21,226 nt of DNA from VFJL01 sp043752345 (GCA_043752345.1 JAYUYT010000129.1:1-21226), one strand, 5' to 3'; positions 1-8,483 are shown, numbered from the stretch's first letter. Notes: a model not told the origin generated them from the sequence alone. Translations and numbers: made by a program.

Positions 1-70
1 GACGGCCTTCCCTGTGAATCGTGAATTCTTACTTAACTTCCTTAACAGCATTTCATTAAATTCGATCATA

Positions 71-149
71 CAAGGCTGGGGTGAGGTACGAACCCCAGCA
101 GCGTCTTGTAATCTCGAATGCTGGGGTTCACAAGCTCACCCCAGCCTAC
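71..149. repeat. Paired REP-like (BIME-like) inverted repeat
   Basis: Two hairpins face each other. Hairpin 1 has stem GCTGGGGT at 75-82 pairing with ACCCCAGC at 92-99, around a 9-base loop. Hairpin 2 has the same stem at 120-127 and 138-145, around a 10-base loop. The two hairpins are also near-perfect inverted copies of each other (74-100 against 119-146) around an 18-base spacer. Read on the minus strand, hairpin 2 is immediately preceded by GTAG (149-146), the head tetranucleotide known from REP elements mobilised by RAYT (TnpA-REP) transposases. The matching position of hairpin 1 reads CAAG, a degenerate head. The element lies just past the stop of the HNH gene and could stabilise or terminate that transcript. 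The repeat is seen directly; the REP/RAYT assignment is inference. Confidence 0.75.
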
Positions 150-239
150 CGCGCTAAACTTGCCGAAGAGTGAATAGGCTTCTGAGGTTCAGTCGGAACA
201 AGGTTGATACAGTACCATGCCGGATCAATAGTATTTCTA

Positions 240-1844
240 TCACTTGATCATCTCGATCAGATTTAACGGCTGAGTCAATACCACCATTCCCTGCGGAGTG
301 CGTCCTGTTTCAAAAACAGTTTTCCAGAAGCCATTGTTCTGCTTGCCACCGAATACCGTATCCGACAAATCGGTATTCACCCAAAGCGGCATGGCCATAA
401 GATTTTCTAGAAACTTGTGGATGTTCACCCACACCTGCTCCGGGAACGTCACTTGGAACAAACGACCCATTGGATCTGGTTTACCCAACGTGATGAAATA
501 GGTGCGCGCAACCTGCCCCACTAATTGCAACCAATTGTAGACAATTTCCTCCTTGCTCATGCGGAAAGCTCGCAAATGATCGAGTTTGATGGCTTCCCCT
601 TTTTGCAGCTTGCTTTCGATCTTGTCGGTGCCTAACTCTGAGTCGAACTTGTCAACATAGATCACCTCAGCGATCAGGTTCATCAGGCGCAGAATCTGGT
701 CGCGTTCAACGATGCGTGGATTCTCATTCTCTTCAGCTCGGTAATTGATGGGGGTTTCCAGCACTTCCTGATATATGAAGAATGAATAGAAGGTCTTCTC
801 TATGGTGCTGTAAGACAGTGGCGACTCCTTCCCCCGTCCTCCAAAGTCAATATAGTCGCGCAGCTTGTTGCCAGAGTCAGACGTCACACCGTTACGAACC
901 GCATCAAGAATGTAGCGCTTGATCTCCCTCGACTGCCCCTTGAAGTGATTGACCAGGTCACGCTCCGAGAAACTCAAGTCATCTTCCGCGCGTCCGGTTT
1001 CTTTCAGGAAGCGCTGGATGCGATCCTGATAGAGAGAGCTTCCAAGATGCCGTTGAACCGATTTATCGAAGGCCACCTGTTTGAGCGTGGTGCCTGCATT
1101 CGTATTGGTAGTGATTAACGTATCCGGATCTGGATCGATGAACACTCTAACCGGCAATGCCCGCGCTCCCAGCATGATTTGTGCGGCAGCTTTGTGCTGA
1201 CCGTCGAAAACATGAATGGCGCTCTTGCCGCCTTCGCTCTTTATCCATGCGAGCGGCACATGCAGTTGCGGCCGCTTCTGGTGAAATTCCTCCACCAACT
1301 TGGAAATATTGGGGCCGATGGAGCGAGGATTAATATGGTCGTCGTGAGCCAGGTACTGTATCGGCAATTTGGCAAAGAAGAAACGAAATCCACTCAGTTC
1401 GTCTTCATACACTGGCAAGCTACGTAGCATATTGTCGCCGAGCTCTCCTTGACTATAAGTCACTTCATTCGCTGACAACTTGAACCCCAGCATTTGGTTG
1501 CCACCCCCGTGCTGTTGCAGCAAGTCCCCCAGATTTGGGCTGCGGTTTTCGGTAGCCAGTTTTTCCTTGAGCTGACTGAAGCGATGCAACACTCGCGCCA
1601 CCTCTAAATTGGATGCCTGCTTAGAGCGATTGCAGCTGGCATGTGTCAGGGCAAAGTTGACCGGGTCGTCCTTGCCGTGATCGTTGAGCGGCACCACATG
1701 GTCAATATCGATGGTGTCCTTATGCACGACCAGATCAATCGCCTGTTCACAGATAAAGCAATTGCCATGCTGCGTGGCGTGCAATTTGGCAATCAGCTCC
1801 TGACGTTCATCTGGCTTGAGGCGGCTAAGATAGAGGGATGACAT
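240..1844 (-). CDS. HNH endonuclease fused to a ParB/DndB-like DGQHR-type domain; putative defence nuclease
   Basis: This 534-residue protein is not a known named gene. Residues 25-76 form an HNH nuclease domain: zinc-knuckle cysteines C29 and C32, catalytic-type D48-H49, N63, and the closing C71-N72-x-x-K75. A linker of about 60 residues follows. From about residue 150 comes a domain whose hallmark is VFDGQHKAAAQ (DGQHK at 214-218) and then a stretch rich in N and T (TTNTNAGTTLKQ). That pattern resembles the DGQHR domain of DndB-like proteins and the DGQQR motif of the ParB-like DUF262 domain. The C-terminal half is mostly charged and predicted soluble, with no signal peptide or membrane helix. 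In GmrSD and SspE enzymes the ParB-like domain is N-terminal and the HNH domain C-terminal, so the order here is reversed. The start is supported by AGGA (1854-1857), 9 bases before ATG. The gene begins 102 bases after nuoN on the same strand with no evident terminator between. A role in sensing or cutting modified or foreign DNA is inference; a DndB-like regulator is an alternative. Confidence 0.8.
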   Translation of the reverse strand: MSSLYLSRLKPDERQELIAKLHATQHGNCFICEQAIDLVVHKDTIDIDHVVPLNDHGKDDPVNFALTHASCNRSKQASNLEVARVLHRFSQLKEKLATENRSPNLGDLLQQHGGGNQMLGFKLSANEVTYSQGELGDNMLRSLPVYEDELSGFRFFFAKLPIQYLAHDDHINPRSIGPNISKLVEEFHQKRPQLHVPLAWIKSEGGKSAIHVFDGQHKAAAQIMLGARALPVRVFIDPDPDTLITTNTNAGTTLKQVAFDKSVQRHLGSSLYQDRIQRFLKETGRAEDDLSFSERDLVNHFKGQSREIKRYILDAVRNGVTSDSGNKLRDYIDFGGRGKESPLSYSTIEKTFYSFFIYQEVLETPINYRAEENENPRIVERDQILRLMNLIAEVIYVDKFDSELGTDKIESKLQKGEAIKLDHLRAFRMSKEEIVYNWLQLVGQVARTYFITLGKPDPMGRLFQVTFPEQVWVNIHKFLENLMAMPLWVNTDLSDTVFGGKQNNGFWKTVFETGRTPQGMVVLTQPLNLIEMIK

Positions 1845-1946
1845 TAGTAATTTTCCTGTGTATTGAGATGAATTGAAGGAGTAAAGGAACTTGGTGAGGC
1901 TCTGGCAGCGTAATATGCGAAGGACGCGCCGTTGAGTGCTGCTACG

Positions 1947-3407
1947 CTATATGGACTGTTGAATAGCGTAAGCGCACAGCGCCATCAGTGCCTGGGGAAA
2001 GAGGCCGAAGGCGAGTACCGCCAGGCCATTTGCGCTTATCAGCAGTTTGACATCACCCGGCGGCAGAATCGGTGCATCGCTTTCAGGCTCGTCGAAATAC
2101 ATCAGCTTGATGATGCGCAGATAATAGAACGCGCCGACTAGCGAGAACAACACCGCCACTACCGCCAGCCATACGTAACCCGCATTCAATACCGCCTGCA
2201 ACACCGACAGCTTCGCGTAAAAACCCACCAGCGGCGGCACACCAGCCAGCGAGAGCATCAGCAACAAAGTAATGAACGCATACCAGGGATTGCGCCGGTT
2301 GAGCCCTTTGAAGTCATCGAGTTTCTCGGCTTCAAATCCCTCGCGTGACAACAGCATGATCATGCCGAAGATGCCCAGGGTCATCAACACATAAACCACC
2401 ATGTAGAACATGGATGAGCTGTAGCCGTTGCCATCCGCGCTGACTAATCCAAGCAGCATGAAGCCCATGTGCGAGATGGTGGAATACGCCAGCATGCGCT
2501 TGATATTGGTCTGGGCAATGGCGGCAAGGTTGCCGATGATCATGGACATCACTGCCAGGATGATGAGCATCCCCTGCCAGTCCGCCGCCATCGAACCCAT
2601 ACCCTCCACCAGCAGGCGCATGACAAAACCGAATGCCGCCAGTTTGGGGGCGGAACCGATAAACAGTACCACCGCCGTGGGTGCGCCCTGATAAACATCC
2701 GGCGCCCACATGTGAAACGGCGCTGCACTCAACTTGAAGCTGATGCCGGCAACGATGAATACCAGCCCCACTACCAGTATCGCGTAATCATCAATCACGC
2801 CGCCCTGGATCACTTTCTGGATCACTTCGGCGACCTGCGCAATATTGAGCACACCGGTAGCGCCGTAGACCATGGACATGCCGTACAGCAGGAAACCGGA
2901 AGCCAGCGCTCCCAGCACGAAATATTTCATTGCCGCCTCGGTGGCCGCCACCGAATCGCGCCGCAACGCGACCATGGCATAGAGCGACAATGACAGCAGC
3001 TCCAGCCCCAGGTAGAGGGTCAGGAAATGGCTGGCGGAAATCATCACCATCATGCCCAAAGTGGCGAACAAGGTCAGGCTGAAGAACTCGCCGTTGAACA
3101 TGCCGCGCACCGCGATATAGTCACGTGAATACACCAGCACCATCGACACCGTGACATAGGTCAGCAGCTTCAGGGTATCGGCCATGGCATCGTCGACAAA
3201 CATGCCGGAGAAGGTATAGGTCGTGCCAGGAGCCAACGTAACGAAGGTAATCAGCGCACAACCGAACAGCGCAGCCTGCGCCAGCAGATAAGCGAGGTAA
3301 CGCCTCTTTTCGCCCGCCACCAGGTCAGCCAGCAACACCACGCACACCATCACCAGGAGAAATATCTCCGGATAGGCGGGGGCGAGATCAGGCGGCAGAA
3401 AATTCAT
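1947..3407 (-). CDS. nuoN: NADH-quinone oxidoreductase subunit N (ND2-like proton-pumping subunit)
   Basis: NuoN is one of the three antiporter-like subunits of the complex I membrane arm and carries one of its proton channels. The 486-residue protein is hydrophobic throughout, with about 14 transmembrane helices. Conserved features include ELLSLSLYAM with a membrane glutamate at 136, the lysine of EAAMKYF at 161, K225 in FKLSAAPFHMWAPDVYQGAP, and TNIKRMLAYSTISHMG. Its length is normal for bacteria. The ATG start gives the expected short acidic N-terminus ahead of helix 1. It is the last gene of the nuo operon, 42 bases after nuoM. No hairpin with a T-run is visible after its stop, so the transcript may continue into the HNH gene. 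Confidence 0.97.
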   Translation of the reverse strand: MNFLPPDLAPAYPEIFLLVMVCVVLLADLVAGEKRRYLAYLLAQAALFGCALITFVTLAPGTTYTFSGMFVDDAMADTLKLLTYVTVSMVLVYSRDYIAVRGMFNGEFFSLTLFATLGMMVMISASHFLTLYLGLELLSLSLYAMVALRRDSVAATEAAMKYFVLGALASGFLLYGMSMVYGATGVLNIAQVAEVIQKVIQGGVIDDYAILVVGLVFIVAGISFKLSAAPFHMWAPDVYQGAPTAVVLFIGSAPKLAAFGFVMRLLVEGMGSMAADWQGMLIILAVMSMIIGNLAAIAQTNIKRMLAYSTISHMGFMLLGLVSADGNGYSSSMFYMVVYVLMTLGIFGMIMLLSREGFEAEKLDDFKGLNRRNPWYAFITLLLMLSLAGVPPLVGFYAKLSVLQAVLNAGYVWLAVVAVLFSLVGAFYYLRIIKLMYFDEPESDAPILPPGDVKLLISANGLAVLAFGLFPQALMALCAYAIQQSI

Positions 3408-3449
3408 TTATCATCCTTGAACAGAGCAAACTGCATTTCATCATTCCGC

Positions 3450-4934
3450 TTATAACTTGCCACGAGCTACATGAGCCAGCAGCTCGTCCACTGTGGTATG
3501 CATCACTTCCGTCAACGGCAGCGGATAAACTCCCATCCACAGTACTGCCGCTGCCAGTATCGCCAGGATCAGAATTTCACGGCGATTGATATCCTGCAGC
3601 GCTTCCACGGCGGGGTTTGCCACCGCGCCGAATACCACCCGCTTGTACATCCACAGAGTGTAGGCCGCACCAAAAATCAGCGTGGTGGCAGCGAGGAACG
3701 CATACCAGAAATTCACCTGCATTGCGCCCATGATCACCATGAATTCGCCAACGAAACCGCTGGTGCCGGGCAATCCGGAATTGGCCATGGCAAACAGCAT
3801 GAAGAATGCGGCGAATACCGGCATCTTGTTGGCTACCCCGCCGTAGTCGGCGATCTGGCGTGAATGCAGCCGGTCATACATCACTCCCACGCACAGGAAC
3901 ATCGCAGCGGAGATGAAGCCGTGCGAGATCATCTGCACCATTGCACCTTCGACCCCGTAGGCGTTGAACAGGAAGAAACCCAGGGTGACGAATCCCATGT
4001 GCGATACCGATGAATAGGCGATGAGCTTCTTCATGTCCGCCTGCACCAGCGCGACCAGCCCGATGTACACCACCGCGACCAGCGACAATGTGATCATCAT
4101 GCCGGAGAGATACTGGCTGGCATCCGGCACGATCGGCAGGGAAAAACGCAGGAAGCCGTAACCGCCCAGTTTCAGCAGAATCGCCGCCAGCACCACCGAA
4201 CCGCCGGTGGGCGCTTCCACGTGCGCATCCGGCAGCCAGGTATGCACCGGCCACATCGGCACTTTCACCGCGAATGCCAGCAGGAAGGCGACAAATATCA
4301 GAATCTGCGGCGCCAGCGGCAATGGCAGCTTGTGATAATCAAGTATCGAGAAACTGCCGCCGGAAGTCGTGTACAGGTAAATGAACGCCACCAGCATCAG
4401 CAGCGATCCGAGCAGCGTGTACAGAAAGAATTTGATCGCCGCATACACGCGATTGGGGCCGCCCCAAACGCCGATGATCAGGAACATCGGGATCAGCGAA
4501 GCTTCCCAGAACACATAGAACAGAATCGCATCGAGCGAAGAGAATACGCCATTGACGATGCCGGACATGATCAGCAGCGCACCCATATATTGCGACACCC
4601 GGTTGCTGATCACCTGCCAGCCGGCGATGACCACCAGCGGCGTAGTGAAGCAGTTGAGCAGAATCAGTGGCATGGCGATGCCGTCCACCCCCAGGTGGTA
4701 ATGGATGTTGAAGCGCTCGATCCAGGGGTGAAGCTCGACAAACTGCATGCTTCCCAGCAACGGGTCGAAGCCGCTATACAGCGGCAGCGCCACCAGCAGA
4801 CCAGCCAGCGATCCGGCGAGCGCCAGGTATCTTGCCATCTGGGCATTGCGGTCGCCGCCCGTGGCGAGCACCGCGACACCAGCAAGAATGGGCAGCCAGA
4901 TGATCAGACTTAACAAGGGAAAACCAGACGACAT
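3450..4934 (-). CDS. nuoM: NADH-quinone oxidoreductase subunit M (ND4-like proton-pumping subunit)
   Basis: NuoM is the middle antiporter-like subunit of the complex I membrane arm. It has 494 residues and about 14 hydrophobic helices. The key ionisable residues of the family can be placed. E144 lies in FWEASLIPMF, equivalent to the essential glutamate of helix 5. K224 lies in FAVKVPMWPVHTWLPDAHVE and K255 in AAILLKLGGYGF, matching the two pumping lysines. The quinone-oxidoreductase signature around QADMKKLIAYSSVSHMG is intact. The start ATG follows a short GGA-type ribosome site. It is separated from nuoL by 78 bases, the second-largest internal gap in the operon; the gap holds a small GC hairpin (4959-4974). 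Confidence 0.97.
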   Translation of the reverse strand: MSSGFPLLSLIIWLPILAGVAVLATGGDRNAQMARYLALAGSLAGLLVALPLYSGFDPLLGSMQFVELHPWIERFNIHYHLGVDGIAMPLILLNCFTTPLVVIAGWQVISNRVSQYMGALLIMSGIVNGVFSSLDAILFYVFWEASLIPMFLIIGVWGGPNRVYAAIKFFLYTLLGSLLMLVAFIYLYTTSGGSFSILDYHKLPLPLAPQILIFVAFLLAFAVKVPMWPVHTWLPDAHVEAPTGGSVVLAAILLKLGGYGFLRFSLPIVPDASQYLSGMMITLSLVAVVYIGLVALVQADMKKLIAYSSVSHMGFVTLGFFLFNAYGVEGAMVQMISHGFISAAMFLCVGVMYDRLHSRQIADYGGVANKMPVFAAFFMLFAMANSGLPGTSGFVGEFMVIMGAMQVNFWYAFLAATTLIFGAAYTLWMYKRVVFGAVANPAVEALQDINRREILILAILAAAVLWMGVYPLPLTEVMHTTVDELLAHVARGKL

Positions 4935-5012
4935 GTTTATTCCGTTATATTCGCGTATCCGGCAGACAAGCCGGGGAAATGCAGCATCCTATGGTCTGTT
5001 CTCTCATGACTA

Positions 5013-6959
5013 TCACAACCACAAGCTCATCAACACGAATACACCAACGATCATGGTGAATGCGTAATGGTAGATATAACCTGACTGGAAGCGGCGTACC
5101 AGCAGGGCGGTCCAGCCTACTACCCGCGCCGCGCCGTTGACGAAGAAACCATCGATCACTTTCACATCGCCGATTTTCCACAGTCCGCCGCCCAGTGCGC
5201 GCGCGCCACCGGCGAACAGCCACGAGTAGAATTCGTCGATGTAATATTTGCGGTCCAGCAAGGTGTAAAGCGGCCCGGCGATTTGCTTTAGTTTTCCCGG
5301 TAAATCGGTTCTCACCATGTACAGGTACCAGGCGGTGAAAATCCCACCGATGGAAAGCCAGAACGGCGCGGTAGAGAGCGCGTGGGTCATCATCCCTACG
5401 ATGCCGTGAAATCCTTCAGCCATTTGTGCCACCGCCCCATGCTGCGGCGCAATCTGGATGGCGTCACCAAAATAGCCGCCAAACAGCATCGGCCCGATCA
5501 GCCAGCCTGCACCGACGGTGGGGATTGCCAGAATGATGAGCGGCAGCGTCACCACCCAGGGCGATTCGTGCAAATGCTCCTCGGTGTGGTGATCCATGCG
5601 CGGCTTGCCATGAAAGGTCATGAATATCAAACGGAAGGTGTAGAACGCGGTGATGAACACGGTGGACAGCACGCAGAAATAGGCGAAACCGGCGCCGGGA
5701 ATATCGGCGAAATGCACCGCTTCAATGATCGCATCCTTGGAAAAGAATCCGGAGAAACCGGGCACCCCGGCGCTTGCCACTGCCGCCATGAACATGGTCC
5801 AGTAAGTAATGGGCATGTATTTCTTGAGTCCGCCCATTTTGCGCATGTCCTGCTCATGGTGCATGGCGATGATTACCGAGCCCGCACCCAGGAACAGCAC
5901 CGCCTTGAAGAATGCGTGCGTCATCAGGTGGAATACCGCCACCGAATAGGCTGAGGCGCCCAGTGCCACCGTCATGTAGCCCAGTTGCGACAAGGTGGAA
6001 TATGCCACCACGCGCTTGATGTCGTTCTGCACGATGGCCACCAGCGCCATGGACAGCGTGGTAATGCCGCCAATTACCAGTATCACCGTCAGCGCGGTAT
6101 CGGATAACTCGAACAGCGGCGACATGCGCGCCACCATGAAAATGCCTGCGGTCACCATGGTGGCGGCATGGATCAGCGCGGAGATCGGTGTCGGACCTTC
6201 CATCGAATCCGGCAGCCACACATGCAGCGGGAACTGTGCGGATTTGCCCATGGCGCCGACAAACAGCAGAATGCACGTCACCGACATCAGCAGCCACGGC
6301 GATCCGGGAATGATTTCGATGGTCTGGGTCGCGATCTGCGGCGCTTGCGTGAATACCGCCGCATAATCCAGCGTACCGAAATACATCAGCACCAGGCCAA
6401 TGCCGAGGAGGAAGCCGAAATCGCCGACACGGTTGACCAGGAAGGCTTTCATGTTGGCATAGACCGCTGTCGGACGGGTAAACCAGAAACCGATCAGCAA
6501 ATAGGAAACCAGCCCCACCGCTTCCCAGCCAAAGAACAGTTGCAGGAAGTTGTTGGCCATCACCAGCATCAGCATCGAGAAGGTGAACAGCGAGATATAG
6601 CTGAAGAAACGCTGATAACCGGGATCGTTGTGCATGTAGCCGATGGTGTAGATATGCACCATCAGCGACACGAAACTCACCACCACCATCATCGTGGCCG
6701 AAAGCTGGTCGATCAGAAAGCCGATTTCGAAACTGGTGTTGCCGGAAGTCATCCAGGTATAGACGCTGCCGTTATAGGTATTGCCTTGCAGCACGTCCAT
6801 GAAAACCGTGATTGACGCGGCCACGCACACCAGCATCAGCGCAATGGTGGCGCGATGGCTCCAGGTCGGGCCAATCACGCGACCGAACAGGCCTGCGATC
6901 AGCGCCCCGGCCAGCGGTGCCAGCGGAACCAGCAAATAAAGTTTCTGCATCTCGGTCAT
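5013..6959 (-). CDS. nuoL: NADH-quinone oxidoreductase subunit L (ND5-like proton-pumping subunit)
   Basis: NuoL is the distal antiporter-like subunit of complex I. Its long C-terminal lateral helix clamps the membrane arm. The protein has 648 residues, in the usual 600-680 range. E146 in FGWEAVGLVSYLL and K239 in GAMGKSAQFPLHVWLPD correspond to the conserved glutamate and lysine of the first half-channel. SMEGPTPISALIHAATMVTAG follows at about 252-271. After about residue 500 the sequence shows the extra amphipathic helix and final transmembrane helix typical of the subunit. There is no strong ribosome site: the ATG is preceded by an A-rich tract. A second in-frame ATG lies three codons downstream, so the exact start is uncertain by 9 bases. 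It follows nuoK by 58 bases. Confidence 0.97.
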   Translation of the reverse strand: MTEMQKLYLLVPLAPLAGALIAGLFGRVIGPTWSHRATIALMLVCVAASITVFMDVLQGNTYNGSVYTWMTSGNTSFEIGFLIDQLSATMMVVVSFVSLMVHIYTIGYMHNDPGYQRFFSYISLFTFSMLMLVMANNFLQLFFGWEAVGLVSYLLIGFWFTRPTAVYANMKAFLVNRVGDFGFLLGIGLVLMYFGTLDYAAVFTQAPQIATQTIEIIPGSPWLLMSVTCILLFVGAMGKSAQFPLHVWLPDSMEGPTPISALIHAATMVTAGIFMVARMSPLFELSDTALTVILVIGGITTLSMALVAIVQNDIKRVVAYSTLSQLGYMTVALGASAYSVAVFHLMTHAFFKAVLFLGAGSVIIAMHHEQDMRKMGGLKKYMPITYWTMFMAAVASAGVPGFSGFFSKDAIIEAVHFADIPGAGFAYFCVLSTVFITAFYTFRLIFMTFHGKPRMDHHTEEHLHESPWVVTLPLIILAIPTVGAGWLIGPMLFGGYFGDAIQIAPQHGAVAQMAEGFHGIVGMMTHALSTAPFWLSIGGIFTAWYLYMVRTDLPGKLKQIAGPLYTLLDRKYYIDEFYSWLFAGGARALGGGLWKIGDVKVIDGFFVNGAARVVGWTALLVRRFQSGYIYHYAFTMIVGVFVLMSLWL

Positions 6960-7017
6960 GAAATTCTTTTTTTTAGTTGTTGGCTGTTAATACCGTTACT
7001 GTTTTACAACCCCTAAA

Positions 7018-7323
7018 CTATCCTTTGAGTTTATTCAAATCATCCACATTGATGGTGCGCAAGTTGCGGAACAGCACCACCAGTATTGCCAGACCAATGG
7101 CAGACTCCGCTGCCGCCACGGTAAGAATGAAAAATACAAAAATCTGCCCTGACACATCCTGCAGGTAATGCGAGAACGCGATGAAATTCATGTTGACCGC
7201 CAGCAGCATCAACTCGATCGCCATCAACAGGATGATCACATTCTTCCGGTTGAGGAAAATGCCGACAATACTGATGGCGAACAGAATCGCACCGAGCACC
7301 AGGTAATGGGATAACGACACCAA
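7018..7323 (-). CDS. nuoK: NADH-quinone oxidoreductase subunit K (ND4L-like)
   Basis: NuoK is a small three-helix subunit of the complex I membrane arm that helps form the proton channel next to NuoJ and NuoN. At 101 residues it is full length. The two buried glutamates needed for coupling are present: E37 in LMAIELMLLAVN and E73 in VAAAESAIGLAI. The predicted start is a TTG (7321-7323), because AAGGGG (7332-7337) lies 8 bases before it. The next codon, GTG, is a possible alternative start. Translation from either gives the family's SLSHYLVLGAILF beginning. The gap to nuoJ is 45 bases. Confidence 0.96.
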   Translation of the reverse strand: MVSLSHYLVLGAILFAISIVGIFLNRKNVIILLMAIELMLLAVNMNFIAFSHYLQDVSGQIFVFFILTVAAAESAIGLAILVVLFRNLRTINVDDLNKLKG

Positions 7324-7331
7324 GTTAACTG

Positions 7332-7337
7332 CCCCTT
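7332..7337 (-). promoter_or_regulatory. Ribosome binding site of nuoK (decides a TTG start)
   Basis: On the minus strand the sequence AAGGGG lies 8 bases upstream of the TTG at 7323 and 11 bases upstream of the following GTG. The spacing favours TTG as the initiation codon. No ATG is available at a sensible place, because the conserved N-terminus begins at this point. Confidence 0.55.
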
Positions 7338-7368
7338 CTCAGGATTACATTCGACACAATCATCGCTC

Positions 7369-7974
7369 TTACTCCTTCTTCTCGGACGGCATCGACACCA
7401 TCCGCACCCGGTCAGCGCGCTTTACCTTCACCTGTTGCGATGGATCAAGGAAACGGGGGCCGGTACGGCGGCGCAGCGTCAGCGCGATCGCGGCAACGAT
7501 CGCCACCAGCAGAATCACTGCCGCCAGTTCGAATGCGTAGACATATTCGGTGTAAATCAAGCGACCCAGTTCCTTGGTATTGCTGTAATCGGCGGCGCGC
7601 GCTGGCGGCGCAGGCATCTGATCTATGCTGAACTTCCTGCCCATCAGCACCATGGCCATCTCGGCCGCCATCACCAGCGCCAGCAATGCGCCGAACGGGA
7701 ACCATTTCCAAAAACCTTCACGCAACCGGTCGAGATTGATGTCCAGCATCATCACCACGAACAGGAATAGCACCATCACCGCGCCCACATACACCAGCAC
7801 CAGCGTGATCGCGAGAAATTCCGCCTGCAGCAGCAGCCACAGTCCGGCACAGGTAAAAAATGCCAGTACCAGCAACAGCGCCGCATGCACCGGGTTGCGC
7901 GCGGTAATGACGCCCAGCGCGGATGCCACCAGCACGGTCGCAAAAAAATAGAAAGTTATGTCCTGAAAACTCAT
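7369..7974 (-). CDS. nuoJ: NADH-quinone oxidoreductase subunit J (ND6-like)
   Basis: NuoJ is a five-helix membrane subunit of complex I whose third helix carries a pi-bulge linked to coupling. The protein is 201 residues from the chosen ATG. It begins MSFQDITFYFFA, matching the M(S/T)FQ beginning usual in betaproteobacteria. A GTG at 7980, directly after the nuoI stop, would add two residues; neither start has a clear ribosome site. The conserved block ITARNPVHAALLLVLAFF and the glycine-containing helix LVYVGAVMVLFLFVVMML are present. A hydrophilic C-terminal tail rich in K and R (from about residue 170) is expected on the cytoplasmic side. The gene directly abuts nuoI. Confidence 0.96.
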   Translation of the reverse strand: MSFQDITFYFFATVLVASALGVITARNPVHAALLLVLAFFTCAGLWLLLQAEFLAITLVLVYVGAVMVLFLFVVMMLDINLDRLREGFWKWFPFGALLALVMAAEMAMVLMGRKFSIDQMPAPPARAADYSNTKELGRLIYTEYVYAFELAAVILLVAIVAAIALTLRRRTGPRFLDPSQQVKVKRADRVRMVSMPSEKKE

Positions 7975-7980
7975 ATGCAC

Positions 7981-8469
7981 TTATCGGTAGCTCGCATCCG
8001 CTGCTCTGTCTTTCGCTATCTGTTCTTCATGCCGATCACCCACTGCCAGTAGCATCTGTTTGGTATAAACCAGATCGCCGCGTTTCTCGCCGTGGTATTC
8101 CAGAATCCGGGTCTCGACGATCGAATCCACTGGGCAGGATTCCTCGCAGAAGCCGCAGAAGATGCACTTGGTCAGGTCGATGTCATAGCGCGTGGTGCGC
8201 CGGGTGCCGTCATCCCGTTGCTCGGATTCGATGGTAATCGCCAGCGCCGGGCATACCGCCTCGCACAGTTTGCAGGCAATGCAGCGCTCTTCCCCGTTGG
8301 GATAGCGGCGCAGCGCATGTAGCCCGCGAAAACGGGGGGATTGCGGCGTTTTTTCTTCAGGAAAATGGATCGTGATCTTGCGCGCGAACATGTAGCGCCC
8401 GGTGAGCATCATTCCCTTGAGCAGCTCAAACAGCAGGAAGGTACGGAAAAAATCCTTGATACGATTCAT
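7981..8469 (-). CDS. nuoI: NADH-quinone oxidoreductase subunit I (two 4Fe-4S clusters)
   Basis: NuoI is the ferredoxin-like subunit of the connecting arm. Its clusters N6a and N6b pass electrons from NuoG towards NuoB. Two complete motifs are visible: C63-C66-C69-C73 (CIACKLCEAVCP) and C102-C105-C108-C112 (CIFCGFCEESCP). Cys73 and Cys112 each bind in the other cluster, as is usual for 2x[4Fe-4S] ferredoxins. The start is set at the ATG at 8469, because AGGAGA lies 5 bases upstream and this gives the usual 162 residues. A longer reading frame from GTG at 8496 would overlap nuoH and add an unconserved nonapeptide. The N-terminal amphipathic region (about 1-30) anchors the subunit at the membrane surface. 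Confidence 0.97.
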   Translation of the reverse strand: MNRIKDFFRTFLLFELLKGMMLTGRYMFARKITIHFPEEKTPQSPRFRGLHALRRYPNGEERCIACKLCEAVCPALAITIESEQRDDGTRRTTRYDIDLTKCIFCGFCEESCPVDSIVETRILEYHGEKRGDLVYTKQMLLAVGDRHEEQIAKDRAADASYR

Positions 8470-8474
8470 GGCTT

Positions 8475-8480
8475 TCTCCT
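8475..8480 (-). promoter_or_regulatory. Ribosome binding site of nuoI
   Basis: AGGAGA on the minus strand, 5 bases before the ATG at 8469, is the best ribosome site in the operon. It fixes the nuoI start inside the short gap after the nuoH stop and excludes the upstream in-frame GTG. Confidence 0.75.
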
Positions 8481-8483
8481 GTC

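Noticed and set aside
2..166. Open plus-strand frame entering from the left edge, ending at a TAA at 164-166
   Set aside because: It runs through both REP hairpins, has no recognisable family content and is only about 54 codons long. It is probably chance.
1845..1946. TTTACT-17-TACACA as a promoter for the HNH gene
   Set aside because: The -10 match is poor and it lies so close to the ribosome site that almost no leader would remain.
4221..4913. Long plus-strand frames opposite the nuo genes (for example 230 residues opposite nuoM, 250 opposite nuoH and nuoG)
   Set aside because: Their composition is extreme in H, Q and R, as expected for antisense of hydrophobic membrane proteins. They are shadow frames.
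4959..4974. Hairpin CCGGC-AGACAA-GCCGG between nuoL and nuoM
   Set aside because: The stem is only 5 base pairs and no T-run follows on the minus strand. It is too weak to call an internal terminator.
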